DNA of 64,000 bases from Hymenobacter sp. HSC-4F20 (GTDB lineage: Bacteria > Bacteroidota > Bacteroidia > Cytophagales > Hymenobacteraceae), in contig NZ_JAHZTD010000002.1 in NCBI RefSeq assembly GCF_019599275.1, positions 992,001-1,056,000 on the forward strand, read 5' to 3'. Of the stretch, positions 10,036 to 18,241 are shown piece by piece (within the stretch, counting starts at the first letter, position 1; each line of letters begins with the position of its first letter). A model generated the notes under the pieces. It had not been told where the DNA came from. It searched no databases and saw nothing but the letters and a program-made list of their open reading frames with translations. Position numbers and translations under genes: made by a program.

Positions 10036-11148
10036 ATGTCCTTCCGTTCTGTTTTCGAGGCCTACCCTTGGGATGAGGTGAAAGCCGACATCTACGCCAA
10101 AACGGCCGCCGATGTGGAGCGGGCCCTGGCCGCGCCGCGCCGCACCCTCGACGACTTTCAGGCCCTGATTTCGCCGGCTGCCGCGCCCTACCTCGAGCAG
10201 ATGGCCCAACTCAGCCAGCACCTGACGCGGCAGCGTTTCGGGCGTACTATGCAGTTGTTCGCGCCGCTTTACCTGAGCAACGAGTGCCAGAACATCTGCA
10301 CTTACTGCGGCTTCAGTATGGACAACAAGCTGCGCCGCCGTACCCTGAGCAGCGTAGAGATTTTGCAGGAAGCGGCCGTGCTCAAGGACTGGGGCTACGA
10401 GCACGTGCTGCTGGTAACCGGCGAGGCCAACCAAACCGTGGGGGTCGAGTACCTGCGCAACGCCCTGCGCACCCTGCGCCCGCACTTCGCCCACCTGGCC
10501 ATGGAAGTGCAGCCCCTGGACCAGACCGATTACGAGCAGCTGACTCCGGAGGGCCTGAACACGGTGCTGGTGTACCAGGAAACCTACCACCAGCACGACT
10601 ACCGTAAGCACCACCCGAAAGGCCGCAAGTCGAACTTCTACTACCGCCTCGATACGCCCGACCGCCTGGGCCGCGCCGGCATTCATAAGATGGGGCTGGG
10701 CGTGCTGTTTGGCTTGGAAGACTGGCGCACCGATTCCTTTTTCACGGCCCTACACCTCGACTACCTGGAGCGTACCTACTGGCAGACCAAGTACAGCCTG
10801 TCGTTCCCGCGCCTGCGCCCCGCCGAAGGGCTGCTGCAACCCAAAGTAGAAATGACGGACCGGGAGCTTGTGCAGCTGATTTGCGCCTACCGCCTCCTGA
10901 ATCATGAAGTGGAGCTTTCCCTCTCCACCCGCGAAACGTCCCGGTTCCGGGACCATGTGAGTCAGTTGGGCATCACGACCATGAGCGCAGGTTCCAAAAC
11001 CAACCCCGGTGGCTACGCCGTGGAGCCGGAATCCTTGGAGCAGTTCGAAATCAGCGACGAGCGCAGCCCCCGGGAAATAGCCGCCATGCTCCGCCGCCAG
11101 GGGTATGAGCCCGTTTGGAAAGATTGGGACTTAGCGCTCCAGAGCTGA
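10036..11148 (+). CDS. thiH: 2-iminoacetate synthase (tyrosine lyase) ThiH
   Basis: A 370-residue radical SAM enzyme cleaving tyrosine to p-cresol and dehydroglycine for thiazole formation. The cluster ligands are C84, C88 and C91 in NECQNICTYCGFS. Other family blocks are VTGEANQTVGVEYL, VYQETYHQHDY, GLGVLFGLEDWR and SLSFPRLRPA. ThiH rather than glycine oxidase ThiO implies the oxygen-independent thiazole route. It is the last gene of the operon. A convergent gene on the minus strand ends 13 bases after its stop. Confidence 0.96.
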   Translation: MSFRSVFEAYPWDEVKADIYAKTAADVERALAAPRRTLDDFQALISPAAAPYLEQMAQLSQHLTRQRFGRTMQLFAPLYLSNECQNICTYCGFSMDNKLRRRTLSSVEILQEAAVLKDWGYEHVLLVTGEANQTVGVEYLRNALRTLRPHFAHLAMEVQPLDQTDYEQLTPEGLNTVLVYQETYHQHDYRKHHPKGRKSNFYYRLDTPDRLGRAGIHKMGLGVLFGLEDWRTDSFFTALHLDYLERTYWQTKYSLSFPRLRPAEGLLQPKVEMTDRELVQLICAYRLLNHEVELSLSTRETSRFRDHVSQLGITTMSAGSKTNPGGYAVEPESLEQFEISDERSPREIAAMLRRQGYEPVWKDWDLALQS

Positions 11149-11161
11149 GGTTGGCGGCTGG

Positions 11162-11542
11162 CTAGGGGATAGGCGTCTGCTCCCGGCTGAGGTAGTAGCC
11201 GCCCACCGCGGCGCCTACCCCGGCGCACACCATCAGCAACTGATTGGTGCCATCCTGGCCCCGGCTAGCCTGCATAGAGCTGAGCAGGAACATAGAGCCC
11301 CACCAGCCCAGAAAGGCGCAGACTAGAGTCATCGTCCTACTAGCCGTATATTCTCCCCGGTCGCTCATCTGCAGGAAGGCATACACACCCAGCCCAATAC
11401 CCGCCGGTATGCCCAGCAACAGAAACAGCACACCCCACAGAAACTGTCCCAGGTTCTGCCCCTTAAAGGCCTCACCCATTACTGGCGCGCTTATCAGCAG
11501 TAGCACGGGTAAGAGCGCCGAATTCTTCCTTCTTGATGCCAT
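11162..11542 (-). CDS. Hypothetical membrane protein
   Basis: A 126-residue protein of unknown family with about four hydrophobic segments: LLPVLLLISAPV, FLWGVLFLLLGIPAGIGLGVY, TLVCAFLGWWGSMFLL and LLMVCAGVGAAVGGYYL. Charged residues are concentrated at the ends and in one central loop (MSDRGEYTASRT). It faces thiH convergently and is followed upstream by a palindromic repeat. No catalytic motif is visible. A small integral membrane protein is the most that can be said. Confidence 0.65.
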   Translation of the reverse strand: MASRRKNSALLPVLLLISAPVMGEAFKGQNLGQFLWGVLFLLLGIPAGIGLGVYAFLQMSDRGEYTASRTMTLVCAFLGWWGSMFLLSSMQASRGQDGTNQLLMVCAGVGAAVGGYYLSREQTPIP

Positions 11543-11600
11543 ATAATAGTCAGTAGCTTACTTCACTATTGAGTAAATAGAACGTCATGTTAGTAAAAAG

Positions 11601-11700
11601 AACGTCATGTCGAGCTTGCCGAGACATCTTGCCTGAATCGTTGAGTTAGCGTGGCAACATCAGCACGCGAGATGTCTCGACAAGTTCGACATGACAACGT
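11601..11700. repeat. GTCAT-type palindromic repeat
   Basis: Left arm ACGTCATGTCGAGCTTGCCG with GAGACATCTTGC; the right arm is its imperfect reverse complement, containing GCGAGATGTCTCGACAAG and CGACATGACAACGT. A stray partial GTCATGTTAG precedes it at 11583. It lies in the gap between a membrane-protein gene and the TenI-like gene. Confidence 0.8.
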
Positions 11701-11811
11701 GCTGGGGCGGAATGACGGGCTGAGACAAAGTGATGTACTGAAACAGATGGATGTGCTGGGAAAACGCCCGAAATGTTTCGGTGCACTCTGCCTGTCAGGT
11801 TCTTGTTTGGC

Positions 11812-12435
11812 TTACAACTGCTTTCCATACGCCAGATCGGCCAACTCCCGGAAAGCCGCTACCGGGTCCGGCGCTTCCCAGACGGCGCCCAGCACGGCGG
11901 CACCCGCAAAGCCGGTCTGCCGGGCTAGCGGGAGCGTGCCGGCCTGGATGCCGCCCAGGGCCAGCACCCGGGCTTCGGGCACGGCTTGCAGGGTAGCAGC
12001 TACCTCCGACAGCGCGAAAGCACTGGGGTAGCCTACCTTACTGATGCTGTTAAAGATGGGGCTAAGGAACACGTAGTCGAATGCCGCGCCCAGGGCCTGT
12101 ACCTCGGCCAGGGAATGCAGGGCGGTAGAAACGGTGCCGCTGGCGGGCCGAACCTGGTGCTGACCCGCCGCGCGGGCGCTGGCCGTGAAATGCACGCCGC
12201 CTACCCCGAACTTCGCCGCCAACTCGTGGTGGTTATGCAGCACGAGGTGGGGCAGCCATTGGGCCGGCGCGGCGCGCAGCCAGGCGGCGGTTTTGGCTGG
12301 GGTCCAGGCGGGGCGGCGCAGGTGCAGGCGCGGGGGCGTGGGGCTCTCCATAATAGCGGCCAGCACCTTCATTTCGGCGGGATGCGGCTCCGGGGCCGTT
12401 AGCAGAATCAGCTGAAAGCCGGGGCCTGAGCTCAT
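11812..12435 (-). CDS. ThiE/TenI-like thiamine phosphate synthase family protein
   Basis: A 207-residue TIM-barrel protein related to ThiE and TenI. It keeps a shortened substrate region (LVLHNHHELAAKFGVGGVHF), the YVFLSPIFNSISKVGY stretch resembling ThiE, and the C-terminal phosphate-binding LALGGIQAG and GAAVLGAVW. Several ThiE residues are changed, including the usual LIND to LVLH, so a TenI-type thiazole tautomerase or other role is as likely as a second ThiE. It overlaps the upstream thioesterase gene by four bases (ATGA) and sits close to the thi operon on the opposite strand. Confidence 0.8.
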   Translation of the reverse strand: MSSGPGFQLILLTAPEPHPAEMKVLAAIMESPTPPRLHLRRPAWTPAKTAAWLRAAPAQWLPHLVLHNHHELAAKFGVGGVHFTASARAAGQHQVRPASGTVSTALHSLAEVQALGAAFDYVFLSPIFNSISKVGYPSAFALSEVAATLQAVPEARVLALGGIQAGTLPLARQTGFAGAAVLGAVWEAPDPVAAFRELADLAYGKQL

Positions 12436-12866
12436 GCGGTTTCGCCGCGCAGGCGGGCGGTGTACTCGTCCGTAAGGGGTAGGAGCTGGCGAGTGGTGTA
12501 GTTGAAGCCGAGCATGCCGGTTTTGGCGCGGGCAATTTCGCGGCCGTCCTGGTTTTTCACCCAGTACACCAAATCGAAACCGTACTTGCTCAGGTCGGTG
12601 GCGGCCATCTGAATGTGCAGCACGTCGCCGTAAAATCCTTCGCCCTTGTACTCAATGGCCACATCGGCCATAATGTGGCCCAGGCCGGTGGCGGGGTCGA
12701 ACTCGGCGTGGCCCAGGTGGCGCAGAAACTGCACCCGCGCCTCGTGCAGAATGCTCAGTAGGGCATCGTTGCCGAGGTGGGCGCCGTAGTTGAGGTCAGT
12801 GATGCGCACCGGAATTTCCGTGGTGAGCAGGTAGGTTTCGGGCAGCTGGACTTTAACGCGGGGCAT
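12432..12866 (-). CDS. Hotdog-fold acyl-CoA thioesterase
   Basis: A 144-residue single-domain hotdog protein. The block RITDLNYGAHLGNDALLSIL followed by HEARVQFLRHLG matches the 4-hydroxybenzoyl-CoA thioesterase group, with the central helix packed over an antiparallel sheet. I chose ATG 12866 (MPRVKVQLPETY); the frame continues upstream to 12935 but those 23 residues are Pro/Gly-rich and unlike the family. It is translationally coupled to the TenI-like gene. The physiological substrate cannot be told from the sequence. Confidence 0.82.
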   Translation of the reverse strand: MPRVKVQLPETYLLTTEIPVRITDLNYGAHLGNDALLSILHEARVQFLRHLGHAEFDPATGLGHIMADVAIEYKGEGFYGDVLHIQMAATDLSKYGFDLVYWVKNQDGREIARAKTGMLGFNYTTRQLLPLTDEYTARLRGETA

Positions 12867-13078
12867 GGGGTAGGCCGATGGAGGGCCGATAAAGTACGGC
12901 GGTTTTTTGGTGCCCGCACAACCCGAGGGCGCCAACCCCGGCGTTCTGAACAGTACCTGCTGCCGCGGCCGCTCTACCCCTTGCTACCGCCGAAACCTCA
13001 AACGCAGTATATTAGCCAAGTTCTGCCCCCTGCCCGCGCGGCTCCGGTGCCCGATTTTTCTTTTTCCGCCCCCTTTCC

Positions 13079-13765
13079 ATGTCTACACCTCACGTTGAAG
13101 TTCGCGCCACTGCCGACGGCTCCAGCACCCTGTACGTGCCGGCGCTCAACGAGCATTACCACAGCACCCACGGCGCCCTGCAGGAGGCCCGACACGTGTA
13201 CCTGGCTGCCGGCCTGGAGCCAGCCCTGACCGGGGAAAACCCCGTGGTGTGGGTGCTGGAAGTAGGCTTTGGTACCGGCCTGAATGCCCTGCTGACCCTG
13301 GAGCGCAGCCTCACCGCCGGGCAAAAGATTTTCTACGATACCATCGAGAAGTTTCCCCTGCCATGGGAAGTAGTCAGCCAGATGCACCCCGAAGGCCACC
13401 TAGCCAGCCCTGAGCTGCTAGACTACCAGCACCAGCTGCACGCCGCCGCCTGGAACCGCCCCGTACCCCTGACCCCCACCTTCGAGCTGCTGAAGCGCGC
13501 CGGCGAGTTGCAAACCACCGCCCTACCCCACAATACCTACCAGGTTATCTACTTCGACGCCTTCGCCCCGGAAAAGCAGCCCGATATGTGGACCGACGAG
13601 GTGTTCGCGCAACTCTACCATGCCGCCGCGCCCGGTGGGGTGCTGGTCAGCTACTGCGCCAAGGGCTCGTTCAAGCGCAGCCTGAAGGCCGCCGGCTGGC
13701 TGGTGGAAAAGATTCCCGGACCGCCCGGCAAGCGCGAAATGACCCGGGCGCGGAAGCAGGAGTAA
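13079..13765 (+). CDS. mnmD: tRNA (5-methylaminomethyl-2-thiouridine)(34) methyltransferase MnmD
   Basis: A 228-residue SAM-dependent methyltransferase. The SAM-binding motif is VLEVGFGTGLNALL (about residues 58-71), and the later IYFDAFAPEKQPDMWT and SYCAKGSFKRSLKAAGW are diagnostic of the MnmC N-terminal domain that finishes the mnm5s2U modification at the wobble base of tRNAs for Lys, Glu and Gln. The FAD oxidoreductase half found in enterobacterial MnmC is absent, so this is the stand-alone form MnmD. It is divergent from the thioesterase gene and followed by a gene of unknown role 15 bases on. Confidence 0.9.
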   Translation: MSTPHVEVRATADGSSTLYVPALNEHYHSTHGALQEARHVYLAAGLEPALTGENPVVWVLEVGFGTGLNALLTLERSLTAGQKIFYDTIEKFPLPWEVVSQMHPEGHLASPELLDYQHQLHAAAWNRPVPLTPTFELLKRAGELQTTALPHNTYQVIYFDAFAPEKQPDMWTDEVFAQLYHAAAPGGVLVSYCAKGSFKRSLKAAGWLVEKIPGPPGKREMTRARKQE

Positions 13766-13780
13766 CTACATATATCCGCT

Positions 13781-14338
13781 ATGAAGCTTAATCGTCGGCT
13801 GAATCAACTCACGGAAGCTGATTATCACCACCTGCTCGTTCACTACCGGCGCTATACCGATTTTAACTCGCTGGGGCTGTTCCGCAGTTTACTGGAAAAC
13901 GAGAAGCTGAATCTGGAGCAGCAGCTGCGCCTGCGGAATGCGGCGGCCGCGGAGTTTCCTAAATTCTACGAGTTTCTACAGCTGAAGGACCCGGACACGT
14001 ACTTCCGTCTCAGCACCCTGGGGCAGGAGCTAACCGTAGCCGATGAGCGGGCGGCGTGGACTGAAATCCGCCAGACGCAGCAGCGCATCCTAACCGAGAA
14101 GCGCATCCGGCACCGCGGGTTTGGCACGTATTCCAAGCATAACTGCGGGTATGATAACTGCCCACTTAACGGCCTAATGATCCGGCAAGGAACATACTTT
14201 GCGGAGGAGGTTATGGGATTTAAGACTGACAGACGAATCTGCCATGTGCCCTACGGCCCCCGTGTTGACCACCGCGCTGAGCAGCGTCGCCGGGAGCGGA
14301 AAGCCTGGCCCAGCCGACGGAATTATCTGGAAGAATAA
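13781..14338 (+). CDS. Conserved hypothetical protein
   Basis: A 185-residue soluble protein, mostly helical and charged, that I do not recognise. The centre contains HNCGYDNCPLNGLM and a later RRICHV; the closely spaced His and Cys residues might bind a metal, but this is inference. The C-terminal 30 residues are strongly basic (HRAEQRRRERKAWPSRR). It follows mnmD by 15 bases and may be in the same transcript, with DUF2157 next. Confidence 0.65.
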   Translation: MKLNRRLNQLTEADYHHLLVHYRRYTDFNSLGLFRSLLENEKLNLEQQLRLRNAAAAEFPKFYEFLQLKDPDTYFRLSTLGQELTVADERAAWTEIRQTQQRILTEKRIRHRGFGTYSKHNCGYDNCPLNGLMIRQGTYFAEEVMGFKTDRRICHVPYGPRVDHRAEQRRRERKAWPSRRNYLEE

Positions 14339-14384
14339 CTAAGCCTCTGCCCACTTCCCGCATCCTGCGTAAGTTGCCGGTATT

Positions 14385-15605
14385 ATGAGTCGTAAGCTAT
14401 TAGAAACCGACGGGCGCGAGTGGGTACAGAAGGGGATTATCTCGGAGGCGCAGCGCGAGCAGCTGCTGGACCTTTATCCTACTGATGCCACCGCCATTGG
14501 CCTACTGCCATTGCTGGGTTCCTTGCTGGTAGGGCTGAGTGCCCTGAGCGTGGTAGCGGCCAATTGGCAGGGCTTGCCCGAGGTGGTGCGCCTGGCCTTG
14601 CTGCTGGGATCTTTGTGCGGGGCCTACGCCGGCGGCGAGTATTTCCGGCGTCGCGGCAACCTCAACCTGGGCATGGGCCTGATTGCCCTGGGCCTGATCT
14701 TGTTCGGGGCCAGCATTGTGCTGACCAGCCAGCTCTACCAGCTCATCGGCTACGACCTCACGGGGCTGCTGGCCTGGGCCGTGGCCGGCATGGCCCTGAC
14801 GTGGTTGTACCGCAGCCGCTTGCTGTTCCTGATGACGGCCGTTATCAGCGGCATCGTGCAGGGCTACAATACTGGGCAACTGGGCGCGTTCAGCTACCTC
14901 ACGGCCATCGGCACGGCTTTGGGGTTGGGCTACTATTGGTGGCGCCGCCCCAATGCCTTGCTGGGCGGAGTGCTGGCTACCGGTCTGCTCTGGCAGGCAG
15001 CTTTGCTGATCAACCACCTGCACGTTAAAATCACCTGGTTTTTTATTCCAGCCATGCTGGTGTATGCCTTCGGCGACTGGCAACCCGACCGGCCAGCGGG
15101 CCGGGCTTTGCAGGGCCCGCCGCTGGTAGCAGCCTTCCTGTTTACGCTGGGTCTGGCTTTGTTTGGCGAATCGGATTTGTACGCGGGGCAACTGCGGGCG
15201 CCCCTGCTGCCCTACTTGGCTTCGCTGGCTGGGGTGCTGGCACTGTCAGTATTTGGCAAGCGGCAGCGCGGCCGCCTTGGCAGCCTCACCGACTGGCTGC
15301 TATTGCTTCCCGGATTCTATTTCACGGGCGGCCTGCCCCTGGCCATCGCCACGCTGGTAGTGTTGTATGCCTACTCCGGGGCCGTATTGCTGCGGGCGCA
15401 TCAGGAGCAAAACCAAGACCGCGTAACGCTGGGCACGGTATTGTTTATCATCACCACAGCCGTAGCGTACTTTAAGCTCACCTGGGGCTTTCTGGACAAG
15501 TCGTTGTTTTTCCTGCTGGGGGGCCTGCTGCTGCTGGGGCTGAGCTGGTGGCTGCGGCGCCGTGCGGCACACACCTTTTCCTCTTCCACTCCTTCGAAGC
15601 CATGA
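14385..15605 (+). CDS. DUF2157 domain-containing membrane protein
   Basis: A 406-residue protein. An N-terminal cytoplasmic helix pair (WVQKGIISEAQREQLLDLY) is the DUF2157 signature, followed by about ten or more membrane segments rich in Leu, Ala and Gly. It overlaps the start of the next gene by four bases (ATGA). Pairing of a DUF2157 protein with a GDYXXLXY protein is common in Bacteroidota and other bacteria, which suggests the two form one membrane unit, but the function is unknown. Confidence 0.85.
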   Translation: MSRKLLETDGREWVQKGIISEAQREQLLDLYPTDATAIGLLPLLGSLLVGLSALSVVAANWQGLPEVVRLALLLGSLCGAYAGGEYFRRRGNLNLGMGLIALGLILFGASIVLTSQLYQLIGYDLTGLLAWAVAGMALTWLYRSRLLFLMTAVISGIVQGYNTGQLGAFSYLTAIGTALGLGYYWWRRPNALLGGVLATGLLWQAALLINHLHVKITWFFIPAMLVYAFGDWQPDRPAGRALQGPPLVAAFLFTLGLALFGESDLYAGQLRAPLLPYLASLAGVLALSVFGKRQRGRLGSLTDWLLLLPGFYFTGGLPLAIATLVVLYAYSGAVLLRAHQEQNQDRVTLGTVLFIITTAVAYFKLTWGFLDKSLFFLLGGLLLLGLSWWLRRRAAHTFSSSTPSKP

Positions 15606-16198
15606 GCCCACCACTTGCTGATACCCCGACTCCTGTTCCGGGCCGGGCCGGAGGTAGCACGACAGCACCTCTGGCAGAAGTACCCGAGCCTCGGCGCCGC
15701 CGGTGGGTGCAATGGCTGGTAGGAGCCCAGGTGCTGTTTGTGTTGGGCGTAGCAGCGGCGGGGTACGCCACGGCTGCGCTGGGCCGCACCATTACGCTAC
15801 GCACCCGCCCCGTTGATCCGCGCGACTTGCTGTACGGCGACTACGTGACGCTGCGTTACCAAGTCAGTGAGCTGCCGGGGCATCTGTGGCGTGGCTCCGT
15901 TCTGCCTCGCCGCCACCAGCCCGCCTACGTGCTCCTGGAGCCCCAACCCGATGGTACGTATACTGCGGTGGCCGCTTTCCCCGAGAAGCCATCTACCACG
16001 GGTAGCCAGGCAGTGCTGCGCGGCTCGGTGCAGGATGTATGGCGGCGGGGTATCCGGCTGCGGTACGGTCTGGAACGTTATTATGTGCCGGAAGGCCAGG
16101 GCCGCGCTCTGGAGCGGCGCCAAAGCCTACGGGTAGAAGTTAGCGTAGCGCCCTGGGGCCAGGCCCGCATTACGAAGGTAGAGCCAGCCACTGAGTAG
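15602..16198 (+). CDS. GDYXXLXY domain-containing protein
   Basis: A 198-residue protein with one membrane segment (about residues 39-61, WLVGAQVLFVLGVAAAGYAT), and then an extracytoplasmic domain. The name-giving motif is visible as LLYGDYVTLRY. The start ATG 15602 overlaps the DUF2157 stop; an upstream in-frame ATG at 15548 lies inside DUF2157 and is rejected. The close overlap supports joint function with the DUF2157 protein. Function is unknown. Confidence 0.85.
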   Translation: MSPPLADTPTPVPGRAGGSTTAPLAEVPEPRRRRWVQWLVGAQVLFVLGVAAAGYATAALGRTITLRTRPVDPRDLLYGDYVTLRYQVSELPGHLWRGSVLPRRHQPAYVLLEPQPDGTYTAVAAFPEKPSTTGSQAVLRGSVQDVWRRGIRLRYGLERYYVPEGQGRALERRQSLRVEVSVAPWGQARITKVEPATE

Positions 16199-16316
16199 TG
16201 CTCTGCAGTACTGGAATATTACTACACTTGTTTTATATTGCTTCCTCGATATTGTTCTGCCCCTGCTTCTTACCCTACCTATTGCATGTTGTCTTATCCA
16301 TTTCTACCTCTACCCA

Positions 16317-16460
16317 ATGAAAGTCCATTTAGCCAACCTGTCGGCGGTGCTGGCAGCCCAGCGTCAAGCGGCTCACGCCAACCCACCCCGTAAGCAATCT
16401 GCTACCCCGGCAGTTAAGACCACTCTCCAGTCCACGGGTTCTGCTCCGGCCAAAAAATAA
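16317..16460 (+). CDS. Possible 47-residue small protein
   Basis: ATG 16317 opens 47 codons to a TAA at 16458-16460. The product starts MKVHLANLSAVLAAQRQAAH and ends APAKK; it is basic and Ala-rich with no signal peptide. It fills part of a 326-base gap and stops exactly at the base of a strong hairpin. I do not recognise it; codon use resembles neighbours, but a chance frame is possible at this length. Confidence 0.35.
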   Translation: MKVHLANLSAVLAAQRQAAHANPPRKQSATPAVKTTLQSTGSAPAKK

Positions 16461-16505
16461 TGCGCAGCGCCCGCTCCAGTCAGGTAGGAGCGGGTGCTGC
16501 GCATT
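16459..16505 (-). terminator. Terminator behind exbD
   Basis: A long stem TGCGCAGCGCCCGCTCC with its complement GGAGCGGGTGCTGCGCA (one G-T pair) is followed on the minus strand by a T-rich run, TTATTTTTTGG. It lies 20 bases beyond the exbD stop. Confidence 0.82.
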
Positions 16506-16524
16506 CCCGAGTGGGTAGCACCCG

Positions 16525-17058
16525 CTACCAGCGGCGGCTCTTCAGCAACTCTTCGTCCGAACGGTTCATTTCTACCAGAGCGTATTTTTTCTGGTCGGTG
16601 ATGTTCATTTCGTCCAGGGCATCTACCAGGTGCTGGTATTTAGCACCGGCCTCCGTTTTGATGAGCACTATCGGCGCCGGGCTCTGCCGCTGACGACTGA
16701 GCAGCACCTGCCGCAAGCCGTTGGGGCTCAAGTCGGTTGTATAGAGCGTGGGCTTTGGCGCAGCGGGGTTCACAGCCGCTTCGTTTAAGCCAAAGAAGTA
16801 ACGCACTTTCCCATTTTCGCCCAGGATAAGCGTAAGGGCCCGCTTTGCCGATACCGAAGCATCCGGCTCCTGGGGCTCCGGTTTCGTGGGCATGGCCACC
16901 TCCATCACCGTAGGTTTGGAGAAGGTAGTGGTGAGCATGAAGAAGGTCAGAAGCAGAAAGGCCAGATCCACCATGGGGGTCATGTCGAGGCGGAAGGCTT
17001 TCTTGGTGGCGCGGGGTTTACCCGAGCGAGGAGCGGAAGCAGCTTGAATTTCGGCCAT
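16525..17058 (-). CDS. ExbD/TolR family protein
   Basis: A 177-residue inner-membrane protein: a short cytoplasmic start, one membrane helix (VDLAFLLLTFFMLTTTF, about residues 30-46) carrying the conserved Asp D31 that takes part in proton use, and a periplasmic domain. It belongs to the proton-channel partner of the ExbB-ExbD-TonB energising complex, or to TolR. No ExbB or TonB gene is adjacent, so it is a stand-alone copy. Several ExbD paralogues per genome are usual in Bacteroidota. A terminator follows. Confidence 0.88.
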   Translation of the reverse strand: MAEIQAASAPRSGKPRATKKAFRLDMTPMVDLAFLLLTFFMLTTTFSKPTVMEVAMPTKPEPQEPDASVSAKRALTLILGENGKVRYFFGLNEAAVNPAAPKPTLYTTDLSPNGLRQVLLSRQRQSPAPIVLIKTEAGAKYQHLVDALDEMNITDQKKYALVEMNRSDEELLKSRRW

Positions 17059-17206
17059 AAAGTGGGTAAGGTTAGGTGAATACGGTTGTATTCGGGCAAC
17101 GCTATACTGCTGTGCTATATTGCCTACTTAACAGAAGGCCGGCCTTTTCCTGCGCTGATACATGGCACTTCTTACTTCACCCCTCTACTGCATAGCCGCG
17201 CTTTAT

Positions 17207-17656
17207 ATGCAACGTTTTTGGTACTCTCTCGCCGCGGCATTGGTCGTCTGGCTTGTGTTATGGCTGTTGCTTGGTGGCGCCCCCTTTCTCTGGCAGTCTA
17301 CCCTCGATATACAGATGCATAGCACTTACTTCGTCGTCGGCAGCTATATAGGGCAGCTTTCTACGTTTCTGTTCGTTCTGATTTTCGTTCTGCTGCTTGA
17401 TGCTGTGCGTCGGCAGGCCGCCAAGAACTCAACGGTGGCGCTAGCTTGTGGGATGGGCAGCGCCCTGCTTCTCTTCTGGAGTCTAAAGCTGAGCACCGCT
17501 TATTCTGCTTCCTGGGCCACGCAAGATCTTCTTACGCCTCTTGCCTACCCGAACAGCTTAGCTAAGGGTATTTGGGCGGCGCAAGTGCTTCTGCTTACGG
17601 TAGTGAGTTGGGCCGGCGTCACGTTTTGGCGACTTCACTCAACCCGTTCCCACTAA
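17207..17656 (+). CDS. Small four-helix membrane protein with cytochrome-oxidase-like DIQxHxTYFVV motif
   Basis: A protein of about 149 residues with four hydrophobic helices. Between helices 1 and 2 it carries DIQMHSTYFVVGSY, closely resembling the DIQLHDTYFVVAHFHYV segment of subunit I of haem-copper oxidases, where it precedes a haem- and copper-ligand helix. The rest of the oxidase is absent, and the His-Phe-His of that helix is not conserved here. ATG 17207 (MQRFWYSL) was preferred as it places the first helix close to the start; ATG 17162 is also possible. It converges with the folate gene. Confidence 0.6.
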   Translation: MQRFWYSLAAALVVWLVLWLLLGGAPFLWQSTLDIQMHSTYFVVGSYIGQLSTFLFVLIFVLLLDAVRRQAAKNSTVALACGMGSALLLFWSLKLSTAYSASWATQDLLTPLAYPNSLAKGIWAAQVLLLTVVSWAGVTFWRLHSTRSH

Positions 17657-18241
17657 CTACTTCGCTTCCGGAAACCACCACACCTGCTCGGGCGTGATGC
17701 AAGCATGAAGGGGCACGTCGCCGGGCCACGCATCCTCAATGCGCAGCACCGGTGGTTCCAGGCTCAGGCCGATGCGCAGGGCTTCGGGCCGGCACTGCGC
17801 CAAAAACTGGTCGTAGAATCCTTTGCCGTAACCTACGCGGTGGCCCGCTTCGTCGAAGGCCAGCAGCGGAATCAGGAGGGCGTCGAGTTGAGGGGGTAGG
17901 ACTTCGGCGGCTCCTACGGGCTCCGGAATGCCCCAGCGGTTATCGGCTAGGCGGGTTGCAGGCGTGAGGTGAAAGTGCCGCAGCGTGTGCCCATCGGGCT
18001 GCACCACGGGCACGGCCAGCTGCAAGGAGGGTAGGGCGTTCCAAAGCTGCCGAATCAGTGGCCACGTATCGGGCTCTTTCTGCCGCGCAATAGGCAGGAA
18101 CAGATGCAGCCACCGCCACTCCCGCAACGGAAACGACTGGTGCAGCCACGGCCACAGCGCTTCGCTCCGGCGGGCCACTTCCTCTTCCGACAACGCCCGG
18201 CGGCGGGCCAGAGCTTCCCGCCGCAGTTCGGTTTTAATCAT
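17657..18241 (-). CDS. 5-formyltetrahydrofolate cyclo-ligase
   Basis: A 194-residue enzyme that uses ATP to convert 5-formyl-THF to 5,10-methenyl-THF. The start KTELRREALARRRALS is the usual basic nucleotide/folate-binding helix, and the C-terminal signature VGYGKGFYDQFL (near residue 140) is diagnostic. Length matches the family. Its start overlaps the stop of the upstream TPR-like gene by four bases, so the two are probably cotranscribed. Confidence 0.92.
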   Translation of the reverse strand: MIKTELRREALARRRALSEEEVARRSEALWPWLHQSFPLREWRWLHLFLPIARQKEPDTWPLIRQLWNALPSLQLAVPVVQPDGHTLRHFHLTPATRLADNRWGIPEPVGAAEVLPPQLDALLIPLLAFDEAGHRVGYGKGFYDQFLAQCRPEALRIGLSLEPPVLRIEDAWPGDVPLHACITPEQVWWFPEAK

